A stretch of 64,000 nt of DNA, from contig CAWEAZ010000022.1 of NCBI GenBank assembly GCA_963807155.1, forward strand, positions 10,426 to 74,425, read 5' to 3'. Shown piece by piece: positions 8,440 to 18,080 of this stretch; the stretch's first letter is position 1, and each line of letters starts with the position of its first letter. The position numbers were made by a program, and so were the translations under genes. This DNA comes from JACCZX01 sp963807155 (GTDB lineage: Bacteria; Pseudomonadota; Gammaproteobacteria; Burkholderiales; Burkholderiaceae_F). The notes under the pieces are model-generated. The model did no database searches, was not told the origin of the DNA, and was given only the letters and a program-made list of their open reading frames with translations.

Positions 8440-10593
8440 GTGTCGCGCGGCAAGGAGGTAGAAGAGAGCGTTTCTGAACGGCTGGCGCGCGTCATCGTCA
8501 GTGCGCAGCCCGAGAGCACGGCGGGAACGCGCGAGACCGCTGCGAAGTTGGTGCTCGACATTACCGGCTTGTGTATCGCTGCCCGTGGGCAATCCTATGT
8601 GCGGGCTGCGTTGCAGTCGATTGACCAGGACGGACCGTGCACCGTCATCGGCCACGCACACCGTTTTGGAGTCGAGGGCGCGTCGTTCGTTAACGGTACC
8701 GCCGCCCACGGCGAGGACTTCGACGACACGTTCGAGGGCGGTCCTGTTCATGCAGGAGCGGTAATCGTCCCCGCCGTACTGGCGGCGTGCGAGCGACATC
8801 GGTTGTCGGGTGCCGATCTGCTGCGCGGGTTGGCGATCGGCGTGGAGGTCACGTGCCGCTTATGTCGGGTCGCACCCACCCGGATTCACAAGGCGGGTTT
8901 CCATCCGACTGCCATCCTGGGGGCGATCGGAGCGGTCGCAGGCATCGGCGCTGCGATGCGTTTGCCGCAGAAACAATTGGTCAACGCGTTTGGAATCGCA
9001 GGCAGCCTGGCTTCGGGAATCATCGAATATCTGGCCGATGGCTCGTGGACGAAGCGCATGCATCCGGGCTGGGCTGCGCAATCGGGATATCGCGCGATTC
9101 GCCTTGCGCTGGGCGGCTTTGAAGGACCTCGCACGGTGTTTGAAGGAAAGCATGGTTTGTTTCGCGCCTTCGCGAACACCGATGACGGCGACTTCGAGGC
9201 GATGCTCGAATCTTTCGGAACGCAATGGATCTGGCAGTCGATTGCCTTCAAGCCGTACGCGTGCGGAACCATGGCGCATCCGTACATCGACTGCGCACGT
9301 GAGTTCCGAAAAAAAGGAATCGATGCTGCGCTGATCGACCGCATCGAGTGCGAGACGGCCGAAGGGATCGTGCACCGGCTCTGGGAGCCGATCGACCAGA
9401 AGCGCTCGCCTCCCAACGGTTACGCTGCCAAGTTCAGCATTCCTTACGCGATCGCGGTGGCTATTTTGAGAGACGATGCCGGTCTTGTGGAGTTCGATGA
9501 CAAATTGGTCAACGACGCCGATGTCGTCCGTCTGGCGAACAAGGTGAACTACATCGTCGATCCTGCAAATCCGTATCCCGATCGGTTCACCGGTCATGTC
9601 CGCGTCGTGCTGACCAATGGTGAGATCCATGAGTATCGACAGGGCTTCTTCCGAGGTGGAGTCGATCATCCATTGAGCGAAGCTGATCTGCAGCGGAAAT
9701 TCTTTGCGAACTGCGCGTATGGCGGCTTGCCGACCACTGGGGCGCAGCGCCTGGCGCAGGAAGTCGGCGCGTTGTTCGACATGCCGGAGCTGAACTTCTC
9801 CGGCGCACTCGCGCACGGCGACGCGCGCGCAATGAGCAAAGAGCCGCTGGCTTCGAGAGTCGCGTTGGTCACAGGGGCGGGCCGCAACATCGGCCGCGAG
9901 ATCGCACTGAGCTTGGCGGCGTCGGGCGTCGCTATCGCTGTCAATGTGCGGTCATCAGTGGAAGAGGGTCAAGCGGTCGTCGATGAAATCAACGCGCACA
10001 ACGGACATGCCCTGCTGTGCGTCGCCGACGTCGCCGAGCAGCACGCCGTGCGCGAGATGGTCGCCGAAATCGAGGGGCGGTGGGGCCGGCTCGATATTCT
10101 GGTCAACAACGCTGCTGTGCGTCGTGAGGCGAAGGTCGACGATATTTCGGCGGCTGATTGGCACAGCATTGTCGCGATCATCCTGGACGGCGCTTTCTTC
10201 TGTACTCAGGCCGCACTGCCTCTGCTGAGAAAATCCGAGCGAGCCACGATTGTCAACATCGGCGGCATGACCGGCCATAGCGGCGCGGCTAACAGACTGC
10301 ATGTCGTCACCGCGAAAGCCGGGTTGGCGGGTATGACACGCGCGCTTGCGCATGAATTGGCGCCTGACGGCATCACCGTCAATTGCGTGGCGCCCGGCAT
10401 GATCGACACGGTGCGACACGCCGCAAGCTCTGCGGCGTCTCCCGATCATCGACGCAGGCATCACACGCTGCTCGCGCGACACGGCACCGCAGCGGACATT
10501 GCGCAAAGCGTGGTCTGGCTCGCGGGCGACGGTGCCAGGTTTGTGACCGGGCAGGTGATCCACGTCAACGGGGGTGCTTACCTGGGCGGTTAG
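8440..10593 (+). CDS. MmgE/PrpD-SDR bifunctional fusion
   Basis: 717-residue protein. Residues about 10-455 are an MmgE/PrpD (2-methylcitrate dehydratase-like) domain with AHGEDFDDTFEGGPVHAG and FKPYACGTMAHPYIDC. From residue 474 follows a Rossmann SDR domain: VTGAGRNIG, LVNNAA and a C-terminal GQVIHVNGGAYLGG. Lys626 (TAKAG) is present, but the usual Tyr four residues earlier is Val and the usual Ser is Gly, so the SDR half is non-canonical. ATG 9832 (Met465) could start a separate SDR, and a one-base shift would create an overlapping TGA there; the fusion may thus be an indel artefact. Likely acts on the acid imported by the adjacent TctABC. GTG 8440 or a GTG nearby is the start. Confidence 0.82.
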   Translation: MSRGKEVEESVSERLARVIVSAQPESTAGTRETAAKLVLDITGLCIAARGQSYVRAALQSIDQDGPCTVIGHAHRFGVEGASFVNGTAAHGEDFDDTFEGGPVHAGAVIVPAVLAACERHRLSGADLLRGLAIGVEVTCRLCRVAPTRIHKAGFHPTAILGAIGAVAGIGAAMRLPQKQLVNAFGIAGSLASGIIEYLADGSWTKRMHPGWAAQSGYRAIRLALGGFEGPRTVFEGKHGLFRAFANTDDGDFEAMLESFGTQWIWQSIAFKPYACGTMAHPYIDCAREFRKKGIDAALIDRIECETAEGIVHRLWEPIDQKRSPPNGYAAKFSIPYAIAVAILRDDAGLVEFDDKLVNDADVVRLANKVNYIVDPANPYPDRFTGHVRVVLTNGEIHEYRQGFFRGGVDHPLSEADLQRKFFANCAYGGLPTTGAQRLAQEVGALFDMPELNFSGALAHGDARAMSKEPLASRVALVTGAGRNIGREIALSLAASGVAIAVNVRSSVEEGQAVVDEINAHNGHALLCVADVAEQHAVREMVAEIEGRWGRLDILVNNAAVRREAKVDDISAADWHSIVAIILDGAFFCTQAALPLLRKSERATIVNIGGMTGHSGAANRLHVVTAKAGLAGMTRALAHELAPDGITVNCVAPGMIDTVRHAASSAASPDHRRRHHTLLARHGTAADIAQSVVWLAGDGARFVTGQVIHVNGGAYLGG

Positions 10594-10614
10594 GTTCGCG
10601 AATTAGGGGGCCAT

Positions 10615-11169
10615 CTGGAATACGTCATCGTCGTTGTTGCCGTTCTTGTGCTCGGGTACGGCGTCTTAGTGTTTAACCGTCTGGTATCGGACCGTAATTT
10701 GGTCGCCCAGGCCTTTGCCGATATCGACGTTCAGTTAAAGCGGCGCGCTGATCTGGTTCCGCAACTTGTGGAGACGGTGAAGGGGTATGCCGCGTACGAG
10801 CGGCAGACCTTGCAGGCGGTCGTCGAGTTGCGCGCGCGTGCAAGCGCGCTGGCCGAACACGAGCGTCGGCCGAGTGCCTCGCGCTTCGGCGCCGAGAGCG
10901 AGTTGGGCGCTTCGTTGAAGAAACTGATCCTGCTGCAGGAAAACTACCCGCAGTTAAAGGCCGATCAGAATTTTCGTGATCTCTCGGCGAAATTGGTCGA
11001 CGTTGAAGATCAGCTGCAACACGCACGGCGCTTTTACAACGGCGCGGTCAAGCAATACGTGACGCGACTGCAGACGTTTCCGGACCTCCTGGTGGCGCGT
11101 CTACTCGCTTTTCGCAGCGCGGCGTTTTTCGAGACCGATGATCGCGCTGCCGTGCAGGTGTCGCTATGA
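10615..11169 (+). CDS. lemA: LemA family protein
   Basis: LemA-type membrane protein of about 184 residues: one N-terminal helix (EYVIVVVAVLVLGYGVLVF) followed by coiled-coil helices with the family sequence DIDVQLKRRADLVPQLVE and ENYPQLKADQNF. No ATG fits. CTG 10615, four bases after AGGGGG, gives the full membrane helix, whereas GTG 10648 would truncate it; the start codon may have been miscalled. The stop overlaps the next ATG (ATGA), coupling it to the DUF2207 protein, a very common pairing. The exact molecular role of LemA is not established. Confidence 0.85.
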   Translation: MEYVIVVVAVLVLGYGVLVFNRLVSDRNLVAQAFADIDVQLKRRADLVPQLVETVKGYAAYERQTLQAVVELRARASALAEHERRPSASRFGAESELGASLKKLILLQENYPQLKADQNFRDLSAKLVDVEDQLQHARRFYNGAVKQYVTRLQTFPDLLVARLLAFRSAAFFETDDRAAVQVSL

Positions 11170-12861
11170 AGCGTCTCATTGGTGCACTGGTGCTGGCGTT
11201 TTTCGGCGGCGCCGGCTCTGGCGCAGGAACGCATCGTCGATTTTGCAAGCGATGTCTCGATCGACGCGAATGGCTCGTTGCTCGTCGTCGAGACGATCGT
11301 CGTACAAGTTGAAGGCCAGCAGATCAAGCGCGGCATCTTCCGTGATTTTCCAACGCGCTACGAGAATCACCGCGGCATCACGGTCGTCGTTCCATTCGAA
11401 GTTCTCAACGTCCAGCGCGACGGAGCGGCCGAGCCGTACACAGTCGAGCCAATGACGAACGGCATGCGCGTTCGCATCGGTAATGCGCAGCAAATGCTGC
11501 CGCGCGGTCAGCACATGTACCGCATTTCCTATCGCACCGGACGCCAGCTCGGATTCTTCGACCAGCACGACGAGCTGTACTGGAACGTGACCGGAAACGG
11601 CTGGGCGTTCGCGATCGATCGCGCGAGCGCGCGCGTTCGGCTGCCGCAGGCTGTGCCGGCTGAGAAGTTCAGCGCCGAGGCGTACACCGGCCCGCAAGGC
11701 GCGCGCGATCGCAATGCCAAGGTCAGCGTCGCCGAAGGCGAATTCAACTTTGAAACGACGCGTCGCCTTGCGCCCAACGAAGGGCTGACGATCGTCGCGA
11801 TGTTTCCTAAAGGCATCGTCACCGCGCCTTCCGGGCTGACCAAGTTGCGTTGGACGATTAACGACAACATCGGTGAGCTGGTGGCTATCGGCGCGGTCGC
11901 GCTGCTCGTAGCGTTCATGTTCGTGATGTGGTGGCGCGTCGGCCGCGATCCGCGCAAGGGCCCAAAATTTCCGCGCTACGACGCACCGCCCAATATGAGC
12001 GCGGCGGCGGTTCGCTTTGTCGATCGCATGGGCTTCGACACGCGCTGTCTGGCGGCCGCGGTGCTGGGCCTGGGCGCGCGCGGTTATTTGAAGGTTCATC
12101 AGCGTGACGACGGGTTCGTCGTTAACCAAACTGGCGCGACGGTCCCCTGGTTGCCGGGCGACAAACCGCTCGCCGATGCGTTGTTTGGAACCCGATCGCA
12201 AGCCGTGCTCAGTAAGACCTACGATCCTGCGATCGCCGAAGCGCAGAAGGAGCTCAGTTCGGCACTCACCCATCATTACAAGGGCACTGCCTTTAAGCGT
12301 AATCACTGGCCGCTTGCGCTGGTCGTCATTGCCGGTGCCGGTGCGTTGGGGTTGTCTGCTGCGCTAGGAGCGAATCCTGCACTGCTTATTGCGCTCGTCT
12401 GTGTGCTGCTGCTGGCACTGTTCGCGTTCTTCAAACTGATGCCTGCTTACACGCGAGAAGGGCGAAAGGTGCAGGACCATATCGAGGGACTGCGGCAATA
12501 CCTCGGTGTGGCCGAGCGAGACGATCTGGCGCGCATCAAGGCACCCGAGATGACTCCAGTCGAATTCGCCCGCATGCTGCCTTATGCGCTCGCACTCGAT
12601 GTCGAGAAGACTTGGGCCGATCGCTTCGCTGCTGTGCTTGGCACAGCAGCAGTGGCTGCGGCGGTTTCGTCGTATTACGTGGGCGACACGAGTGAGTGGG
12701 GATCGGGTTCGAACAACTTGACTGATTCATTCGGCGCACTCGACAGCACGGTCAGTTCCGCATCGACTCCGCCAGGGTCGGAGTCGGGCAGTAGCAGTGG
12801 TGGCGGAGGCGGCGGTTCGAGTGGCGGCGGTGGAGGCGGTGGGGGCGGAGGCGGGTGGTAG
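11166..12861 (+). CDS. DUF2207 membrane protein, frame break in signal peptide
   Basis: Large membrane protein with an N-terminal extracytoplasmic DUF2207 domain (QERIVDFASDVSIDANG, then KRGIFRDFPTRY), a helix at about residues 236-253 ending in VMWWRVGRDP, two further helices near 375-420 and a C-terminal Gly/Ser tail rich in runs of Gly. The true start is ATG 11166, overlapping the lemA stop; an extra G near 11200 (TTCGGCGGCG) disrupts the signal peptide MKRLIGALVLAFF-AAPALA. Without correction only a GTG at 11179 is available. The LemA/DUF2207 pair is widely conserved but functionally undefined. Confidence 0.85.
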
Positions 12862-12959
12862 GTAAATCGGCATGCGCTCAGCCATGCGCCGAGTGCGCGA
12901 TCAAGTCATCGGTGCGCGAATCCTACCGTCCATCGCTGTTTGAACGACATGAGCATCGA

Positions 12960-13667
12960 TTATCGTGCCTTGAACGTCACAACCAGCACGTCACGATACG
13001 CCGCGCGGGTCGGGTCGATCGGCTCGACCGCGGTGACGCCGTGCTTGACTCTTGCGTCGTCGACGATGGCGGTGTCCAGCGGCGCCGTCAACGTAAAACT
13101 GCCAAGCATGTGGCCATCGAGGTCATGCACGGTGGTCGTGCCGCTCTTGATGTTCGTGCGCTTGATCAGCAGCACCAGCGCATAGTCCACGCCGTCGCGA
13201 TGCACGCCCTCGGGTGTCGGCCGCCCAGGCGCGTCGGAGCGCGCCTCGATGCGAAACTGATGGCACTCGATCTTCCAGTTCGTGTTCGGACGCAACCCGC
13301 CGAACAGGCGGCAGCTGAACGCAAGCACGCACTGCATCGTCGGACCCGAGACGATCTCGGCGTGCATCGGCTCGAACCAACGCTCGATGCCGCCGACCAG
13401 CGGGTTGTAGTCGAGGCTTTGATAGTGCGGCTGGTGCGGCTCGAGCGTCACTTTGTCTTCACCCGCGCGCGCCGATAACGTTGCATGTCGGCGGCGGCGA
13501 TAGCGATGGCCATCGGGCAGATACGTGTCGAGCTGAAGATCGTTCCAGCTTTCGGCAAAGCGCGGCCAGTCGGATAACGCGCCGCAATCGTCAAGCAGCA
13601 GACGCATGTCGTCGGCCGCGACGAACGCAAATCCGTCTCGATCGACCCGCTCGCGCAGCGCAATCAT
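12960..13667 (-). CDS. 2OG-Fe dioxygenase family protein
   Basis: 235-residue protein resembling the 2OG-Fe dioxygenase family (PF10014, related to amino-acid hydroxylases such as IDO). The metal pair appears as GVHRDGVDY, with a distal His in VKHGVTAVEP and a downstream Arg in DPTRAAYRD. ATG 13667 is chosen because it overlaps the stop of the upstream MFS gene (ATGA). That coupling suggests a hydroxylase and an exporter or importer of its product or substrate. Substrate is unknown. Confidence 0.8.
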   Translation of the reverse strand: MIALRERVDRDGFAFVAADDMRLLLDDCGALSDWPRFAESWNDLQLDTYLPDGHRYRRRRHATLSARAGEDKVTLEPHQPHYQSLDYNPLVGGIERWFEPMHAEIVSGPTMQCVLAFSCRLFGGLRPNTNWKIECHQFRIEARSDAPGRPTPEGVHRDGVDYALVLLIKRTNIKSGTTTVHDLDGHMLGSFTLTAPLDTAIVDDARVKHGVTAVEPIDPTRAAYRDVLVVTFKAR

Positions 13668-14900
13668 GCAGCTACCTGGCGCGGCTGCCGCGGAGGGCGT
13701 ACAAGGATCGCGAGCAGTGCAATTGCGCTGAACACGGCACCGGCGAGAAAAGTTTGTGGCGCGCCTAATTGATCCCACAGCAGACCCGCCAGTGCGCTCG
13801 CTATCAGCAACGCGACTCCGCTGACGAGGTTAAAAAATCCGAATGCTGTGCCACGCAAGTCCACGGGTGCGGCGTCGGCCACCATTGTCGCCAGCAGTCC
13901 TTGCGTGATGCCCATGTGCAAACCCCACAGCGAAACGCCGAGCCATACCCACGCCCACTGGTTGCTGTATGCGAGCACGACGTCGGCGCCGATCAGCACT
14001 GCAAGGCCCAACGCCAGCAGCCGCGCATGGCTGATGCGATCCGACAGCCGCCCGAACGGATACGCGGAAAGCGAATAGACCACGTTCATGCCGATCAGCA
14101 CCAGCGGCACCAGCGCGAGTGGCAATCCGCCTTGCGCTGCACGCAGCACGAGAAACGCTTCGCTGAAGCGCGCCAGTGTGAACACTGCGCCGATCGCTAC
14201 CACCCACCAATATCGCGCGCGACAACTTGCGCAGGCTCGCGCGCCGAATAGGATTGATCGGGCGTGCCGCGGCTTCGCGTTCTGGTTCGCGTACGCCGAA
14301 GACAAGCAATACAACCGCAAGTACTGCGGGAATCACGGCGACCCAGAACACCGCGCGAAAGTCGTTCGCCCACAGCAGCATCAATCCGAGCGCGAGCAAG
14401 GGTCCGATGAAGGCGCCGACCGTGTCGAGTGATTGCCGCAGTCCGAACGCCGCACCCCGTATTTCGCTTGGAGCAACGTCGGCTACCAGCGCATCGCGCG
14501 GCGCACCGCGAATGCCTTTGCCGATGCGATCGATGAAGCGCGCAGTGAACACCATGCCGGCGGTCGATGCGATGGCGAACAGCGGCTTTGATAAGGCGCC
14601 CAGCGTGTAACCGATCACGGCAAGCGATTTGCGCTTGCGCCAATAGTCGGACAGCACGCCCGAGAACACTTTGACGATTAACGCGGTCGCCTCGGCGACG
14701 CCCTCGATCAATCCGACCACCAGCGCGCTTGCACCGAGCGTCGTGACCAGGAACACCGGAAGCAGGCTGTGGATCATCTCGGAAGAGATGTCCATTAGCA
14801 GGCTGACAAAGCCGAGTGTCCAGATCGCCGCAGGTAAGCGGGCTTTTTGCGTCACTTGCGTCGGTAACTCGCCATCATCGATAGCGAAATTTAGACGCAA
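13664..14900 (-). CDS. MFS transporter, one frame break
   Basis: Twelve-helix major facilitator protein of about 411 residues. The N-terminal half includes the motif SGVLSDYWRKRKSLAVIGY between helices 2 and 3 and DRIGKGIRGAPRDALVAD, seen in a family of putative drug or metabolite exporters. The frame breaks near 14205-14225, after ASLRKLS, and resumes as ARYWWVVAIGAVFTLARFSE through to the end. ATG 14900 is supported by continuity of the family N-terminus. The stop overlaps the start of the 2OG-Fe dioxygenase. Confidence 0.83.
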
Positions 14901-14904
14901 ATAA

Positions 14905-14929
14905 AAAAGCGCCGAAGATCGGCGCTTTT
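14905..14929 (-). terminator. Rho-independent terminator
   Basis: Perfect 11-bp stem (AAAAGCGCCGA / TCGGCGCTTTT) with a three-base loop, followed on the minus strand by further T residues. It lies just after the corrected stop of the cytochrome/anchor gene and before the MFS start, so it ends that minus-strand transcript; the symmetric A/T flanks could also work on the plus strand. Confidence 0.85.
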
Positions 14930-14948
14930 GTTGTGGAGAACTGCGCGA

Positions 14949-15804
14949 CTACCTGCGCCGTGCTCCGGCTCACTCCGAGCAGCGCCAGCAGTCCCAGCAG
15001 ATTCATCCAGCCGAGTGCGCCAGCGCCGGCGTTCAAAGGCGCGTTTGCTGACGAGGTCGGTGCGGTAGAACCGCCGGCTCCGGTTGCGGTGCCCTGCAGC
15101 GTTATGTCGCGTGCCGGCACGTTGCCGACAAAGGTGACGCGGAAGGTGGCGGTGCTAGCGCCGGCAGTGGTTGGAACGAACTCAAAGCCTAACGAGCAGC
15201 TCGCGCCCGGTTGCATGACTCCGCCATTCACGCATGCGGTCTGGCCCGCGGCAACAGTAGCGGTTCTGAAATTGGCGACCTGTCCGGTGCCGGGATTTAC
15301 CGCCGGATTTCCAAGCGTGATGGCTGTGCCAGCGCTGTTCGTTAGCAGAACCGCGATCGGCGCACTGGTGGCACCAACGGCCGTGCTGGGAAACATGACC
15401 GGACTTGGGGCTGCAGTCGGTGTGGGTAACGGAGCAAACGGTGGCGGCGGCGGCGGCGTAATCGCGACAACGAGGTGAGCCGCGACGTCCGAGGTTTTCT
15501 GCGCGCGTCCATGGGGCGTTCTGAAACGCGCCCATCACTTGGCCGGCGTTGCTGTTGATAGCGCCTTGGATGGCTGCGCGGATCGTCGCTTCGTTTGCAC
15601 CGGGAAACCGCAAGTCACGAAAAGTGCCGGCAAAGCCGTGGCAGTCCTGGCAGCTCGCACCGCGCGACTTTCTCCGTGTAGGCAGTCGCACCGTTCGCCG
15701 CATTTCCCACCTGCGCCAACGCGCTCGTCGCACCGCAACGCAGCGATGGCCAACACGGTTTGCAGCAACGTGCGCAAGCTAAACAACTTTTGGCGAGTCA
15801 GCAT
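14949..15804 (-). CDS. Secreted cytochrome c with Pro linker, choice-of-anchor-like domain and C-terminal sorting tail, several frame breaks
   Basis: Reconstructed across at least four frame changes. It begins MLTRQKLFSLRTLLQ at ATG 15804 with AGGAGG-like sequence nearby. A signal peptide and SALAQVGNAANGATAY are followed by a class I cytochrome c with heme motif CQDCHG and a later Met (VMGAFQNA). A proline-rich linker (AITPPPPPPF) leads to a beta-sandwich segment typical of choice-of-anchor D repeats (NSAGTAITLGNPAV; CVNGGVMQPGASCSL). The end has a hydrophobic stretch (WMNLLGLLALLGV) which, in one frame, is followed by Arg-rich AGARRR and a stop at 14949. Breaks lie near 15735, 15662, 15495 and 14965. 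Probably an envelope-anchored electron carrier. Confidence 0.65.
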
Positions 15805-15913
15805 AGGAGGGCGCAAACCGTAATCTGGTAGATGGCCAGTCTATCGGCGCCGCAAGGCGCTTACCGTCGTGCGAACGGCTTAGCGCCTCCCATGCAAACG
15901 CGGAATTCAGACG

Positions 15914-16993
15914 CTATGCAACCGCTTCTCGCTCGATAAGTGCGCGCTTGCGCTCGACCCCCCAGCGGTAGCCGCACAGCGATCCGTCGTTCCGAATCAC
16001 GCGATGGCAAGGAATGGCCACCGCCAGCGGATTGGCGCCGACCGCAGCGCCCACCGCACGTACCGCCTTGGGTGAGCCTATGCGATTTGCTACTTGCGAA
16101 TAACTGACCGTCTGACCCGCGGGAATTTCGCGCAATGCCTGCCACACGCGTTGCTGGAAGGCGGTGCCCCGAACGTCGAGCGGCAAGTCGAGACCCAGCG
16201 CGGGTGCTTCAACGAATCCCACCACCTTGGCCACCAGCTGCTCGAACTGCGAATCACCGCCGATCAGATGCGCGCGCGGAAATCGATCCTGCAGATCGCG
16301 CGCCAGCGCATCGGGATCGTCGCCGATCAGGATCGCGCACACGCCGCGTTCGCTGGCGGCTACCAGGATTGAGCCCAGTGAGCACTCGCCGATTGCGAAG
16401 CGAATCTCGGTGTTGGCGCCACCCGAGCGAAATGCGGTTGGCGTCATGCCCAGGACGTCATTCGATTGTTCGTAGAAGCGGCCATTCGAGTTGTAGCCGG
16501 CGCCATAGATCGCCTCGGTCACCGTGTTGCTGCGGCCGAGTTCAACCTTGACTCGTTTGGTGCGATGCGCAGCGGCATACTGCTTCGGCGTCAACCCGGT
16601 AGCCGCCTTAAATACTCGGTGCAGGTGAAACGTGCTGAGTCCCGCATGAGCGGCGAGTTGTGCAAGCGTGGGCGCTTGCTCGGCGTTTTCGATCATGCGG
16701 CACAACTCGGCGACCGTCGCCGCGTGCTGCTCGGCTAACGGAAGTTGATCTGGCTTGCAGCGCTTGCAGGGCCGAAAGCCCGCGCGCTCGGCTGCTTCAG
16801 CGGACGCGTGGAATTCCACATTCTCGGGGCGCGCGCCGCGCGCTGCGCACGACGGCCGGCAGTACACCCCCGTGGTCTTGACCGAGTAGAAAAATTGCCC
16901 ATCGGCGTGCCGGTCGCGCGTAACAACTGCGTCCCAGCGAGGGTCGCTGACGACGGCCGCCGCAAGCATTTCTGATTTCGTTGCCATGTTCAC
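15914..16993 (-). CDS. ada: Bifunctional Ada: methyl-responsive regulator and O6-methylguanine-DNA methyltransferase
   Basis: Intact 359-residue Ada. The N-terminal zinc domain has all four Cys (GVYCRPSC, Cys45 and Cys49; FRPCKRCKP, Cys76 and Cys79); Cys45 corresponds to the methylphosphotriester acceptor. An AraC-type helix-turn-helix follows (LSTFHLHRVFKAATGLTPK). The C-terminal methyltransferase has IPCHRV at 327-332 with acceptor Cys329. It repairs alkylated DNA and activates the adaptive response. It stands alone, with no alkB or alkA adjacent. Confidence 0.96.
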   Translation of the reverse strand: MNMATKSEMLAAAVVSDPRWDAVVTRDRHADGQFFYSVKTTGVYCRPSCAARGARPENVEFHASAEAAERAGFRPCKRCKPDQLPLAEQHAATVAELCRMIENAEQAPTLAQLAAHAGLSTFHLHRVFKAATGLTPKQYAAAHRTKRVKVELGRSNTVTEAIYGAGYNSNGRFYEQSNDVLGMTPTAFRSGGANTEIRFAIGECSLGSILVAASERGVCAILIGDDPDALARDLQDRFPRAHLIGGDSQFEQLVAKVVGFVEAPALGLDLPLDVRGTAFQQRVWQALREIPAGQTVSYSQVANRIGSPKAVRAVGAAVGANPLAVAIPCHRVIRNDGSLCGYRWGVERKRALIEREAVA

Positions 16994-17107
16994 TTCAGCT
17001 CTCCCGTCATCTTAACGAGGGCAGAAGTTAGACCGTGCGGAGCTTCGCCGAACTCCGGGTCTTGCTTTCAAACTGGACGTGTCAGATAGCCGTTGCAGCG
17101 CTCGCCG

Positions 17108-17497
17108 CTAGTTGCCCTTTCCCTTTCCCTTGCCGTGGCCTTTGCCGTTCGATGAAGGATGCGCCTTTTGGTAGTGCGGCACATAGACGTTGTTGTACCA
17201 ATCGTCCTTGACGAAATACACCGGACGGCTGCAGGCGTCGTACTTGTGGCAGTGCTTGCTCCACTTCTGCGCGTGGCCGGGGGGCACATGCAAGTAGAGC
17301 GGCGGCGGCGGCTGAGCTACATAAACCTTCTGAATGATGACCGGCTGCGGGTAGATCAGTACAGGCGGCGGCGCATTGCCGATGTCGATGCGACCGTAAA
17401 AGCCTGGCTGTCCGACACTGACCGAAACTCCGACATCCGCGGCGAAGGCGGGCAGAGTCGCGGCGGCCAGCAGTAGTGAAAATACGTAGCGCTTCAT
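17108..17497 (-). CDS. Small secreted protein, Pro- and Gly/Lys-rich
   Basis: 129-residue exported protein with signal peptide MKRYVFSLLLAAATLPAFA. The mature part has PPPVLIYPQPVII and PPPPLYLHVPPGH, two Cys (HCHKYDAC), and a basic tail GKGHGKGKGKGN. This architecture matches a family of unnamed short periplasmic proteins often seen in Burkholderiales; function is not known. GGAG precedes the ATG. The two cysteines may form a disulfide and the tail may bind polyanions (inference). Confidence 0.8.
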   Translation of the reverse strand: MKRYVFSLLLAAATLPAFAADVGVSVSVGQPGFYGRIDIGNAPPPVLIYPQPVIIQKVYVAQPPPPLYLHVPPGHAQKWSKHCHKYDACSRPVYFVKDDWYNNVYVPHYQKAHPSSNGKGHGKGKGKGN

Positions 17498-17584
17498 GGT
17501 GACTCCTTTGGGAAAGATCCCTATCTGTTTAACGTCGCAGGGGGCCAGACCCGAATACCAAACTTAATCTATTGCGGTGATCAA

Positions 17585-17960
17585 TTAGGCCGATTCCGAA
17601 GGATCGAAATCGAGCTCCACCTTGGCACCACTGGGGTCGTAGCAAAACAACTGCCAGGTGCCCGCGCCGCGCTGACGTCGCAGCTCGTAGCTGATCTTCT
17701 TCGCGTCCAGTTTGGCCTTGACATCTGCCAGGCCGCTTGCCGAAAACGCCATGTGATCGAGCACGCCGGCACGCTGCTCCGGCAGTGGACGACCGGCGAT
17801 GATGTGCAACACCGCGCTGCCGTCTGACGTACAGCCAGGCGCCCGGGAAGCCGAGATCGGGCCGCGGGCCGGGCTTAAGACCCAGCAGATCGACATAGAA
17901 ACCGAGCGTCTTGTCGAGATCGTCGGTCAGAACGGTGAAGTGGTTCATTCCCTGAATCAT
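17585..17960 (-). CDS. VOC family protein, one frame break
   Basis: Single VOC domain of about 125 residues: MIQGMNHFTVLTDDLDKTL at the start, then GLKPGPRPDLGFPGAWLY. The frame breaks near 17815-17825 and resumes as GSAVLHIIAGRPLPE, LDHMAFSASGLADV and LFCYDPSGAKVELDF. The last segment contains the usual metal-ligand Glu. Likely a small-molecule lyase, dioxygenase or resistance-type protein; substrate unknown. Confidence 0.8.
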
Positions 17961-18080
17961 TTGTCGCCTCCTGCGCGTGCCAAGCGTCAATGATCGCATT
18001 GCGTGAATTTTCGGGTTGATTTTTTGCCGCCGTCAGCGGAGCGCTTTAAACACGCCGAACTCTTTGCATGGAGGTGCTCG

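Noticed and set aside
12780..12861. Gly/Ser repeat as a separate low-complexity element or repeat locus
   Set aside because: It is the normal glycine-rich tail of DUF2207 proteins in frame.
12888..12960. CATGCGC direct repeats after the DUF2207 gene as an operator or attachment site
   Set aside because: Short repeat of seven bases in GC-rich DNA, expected by chance.
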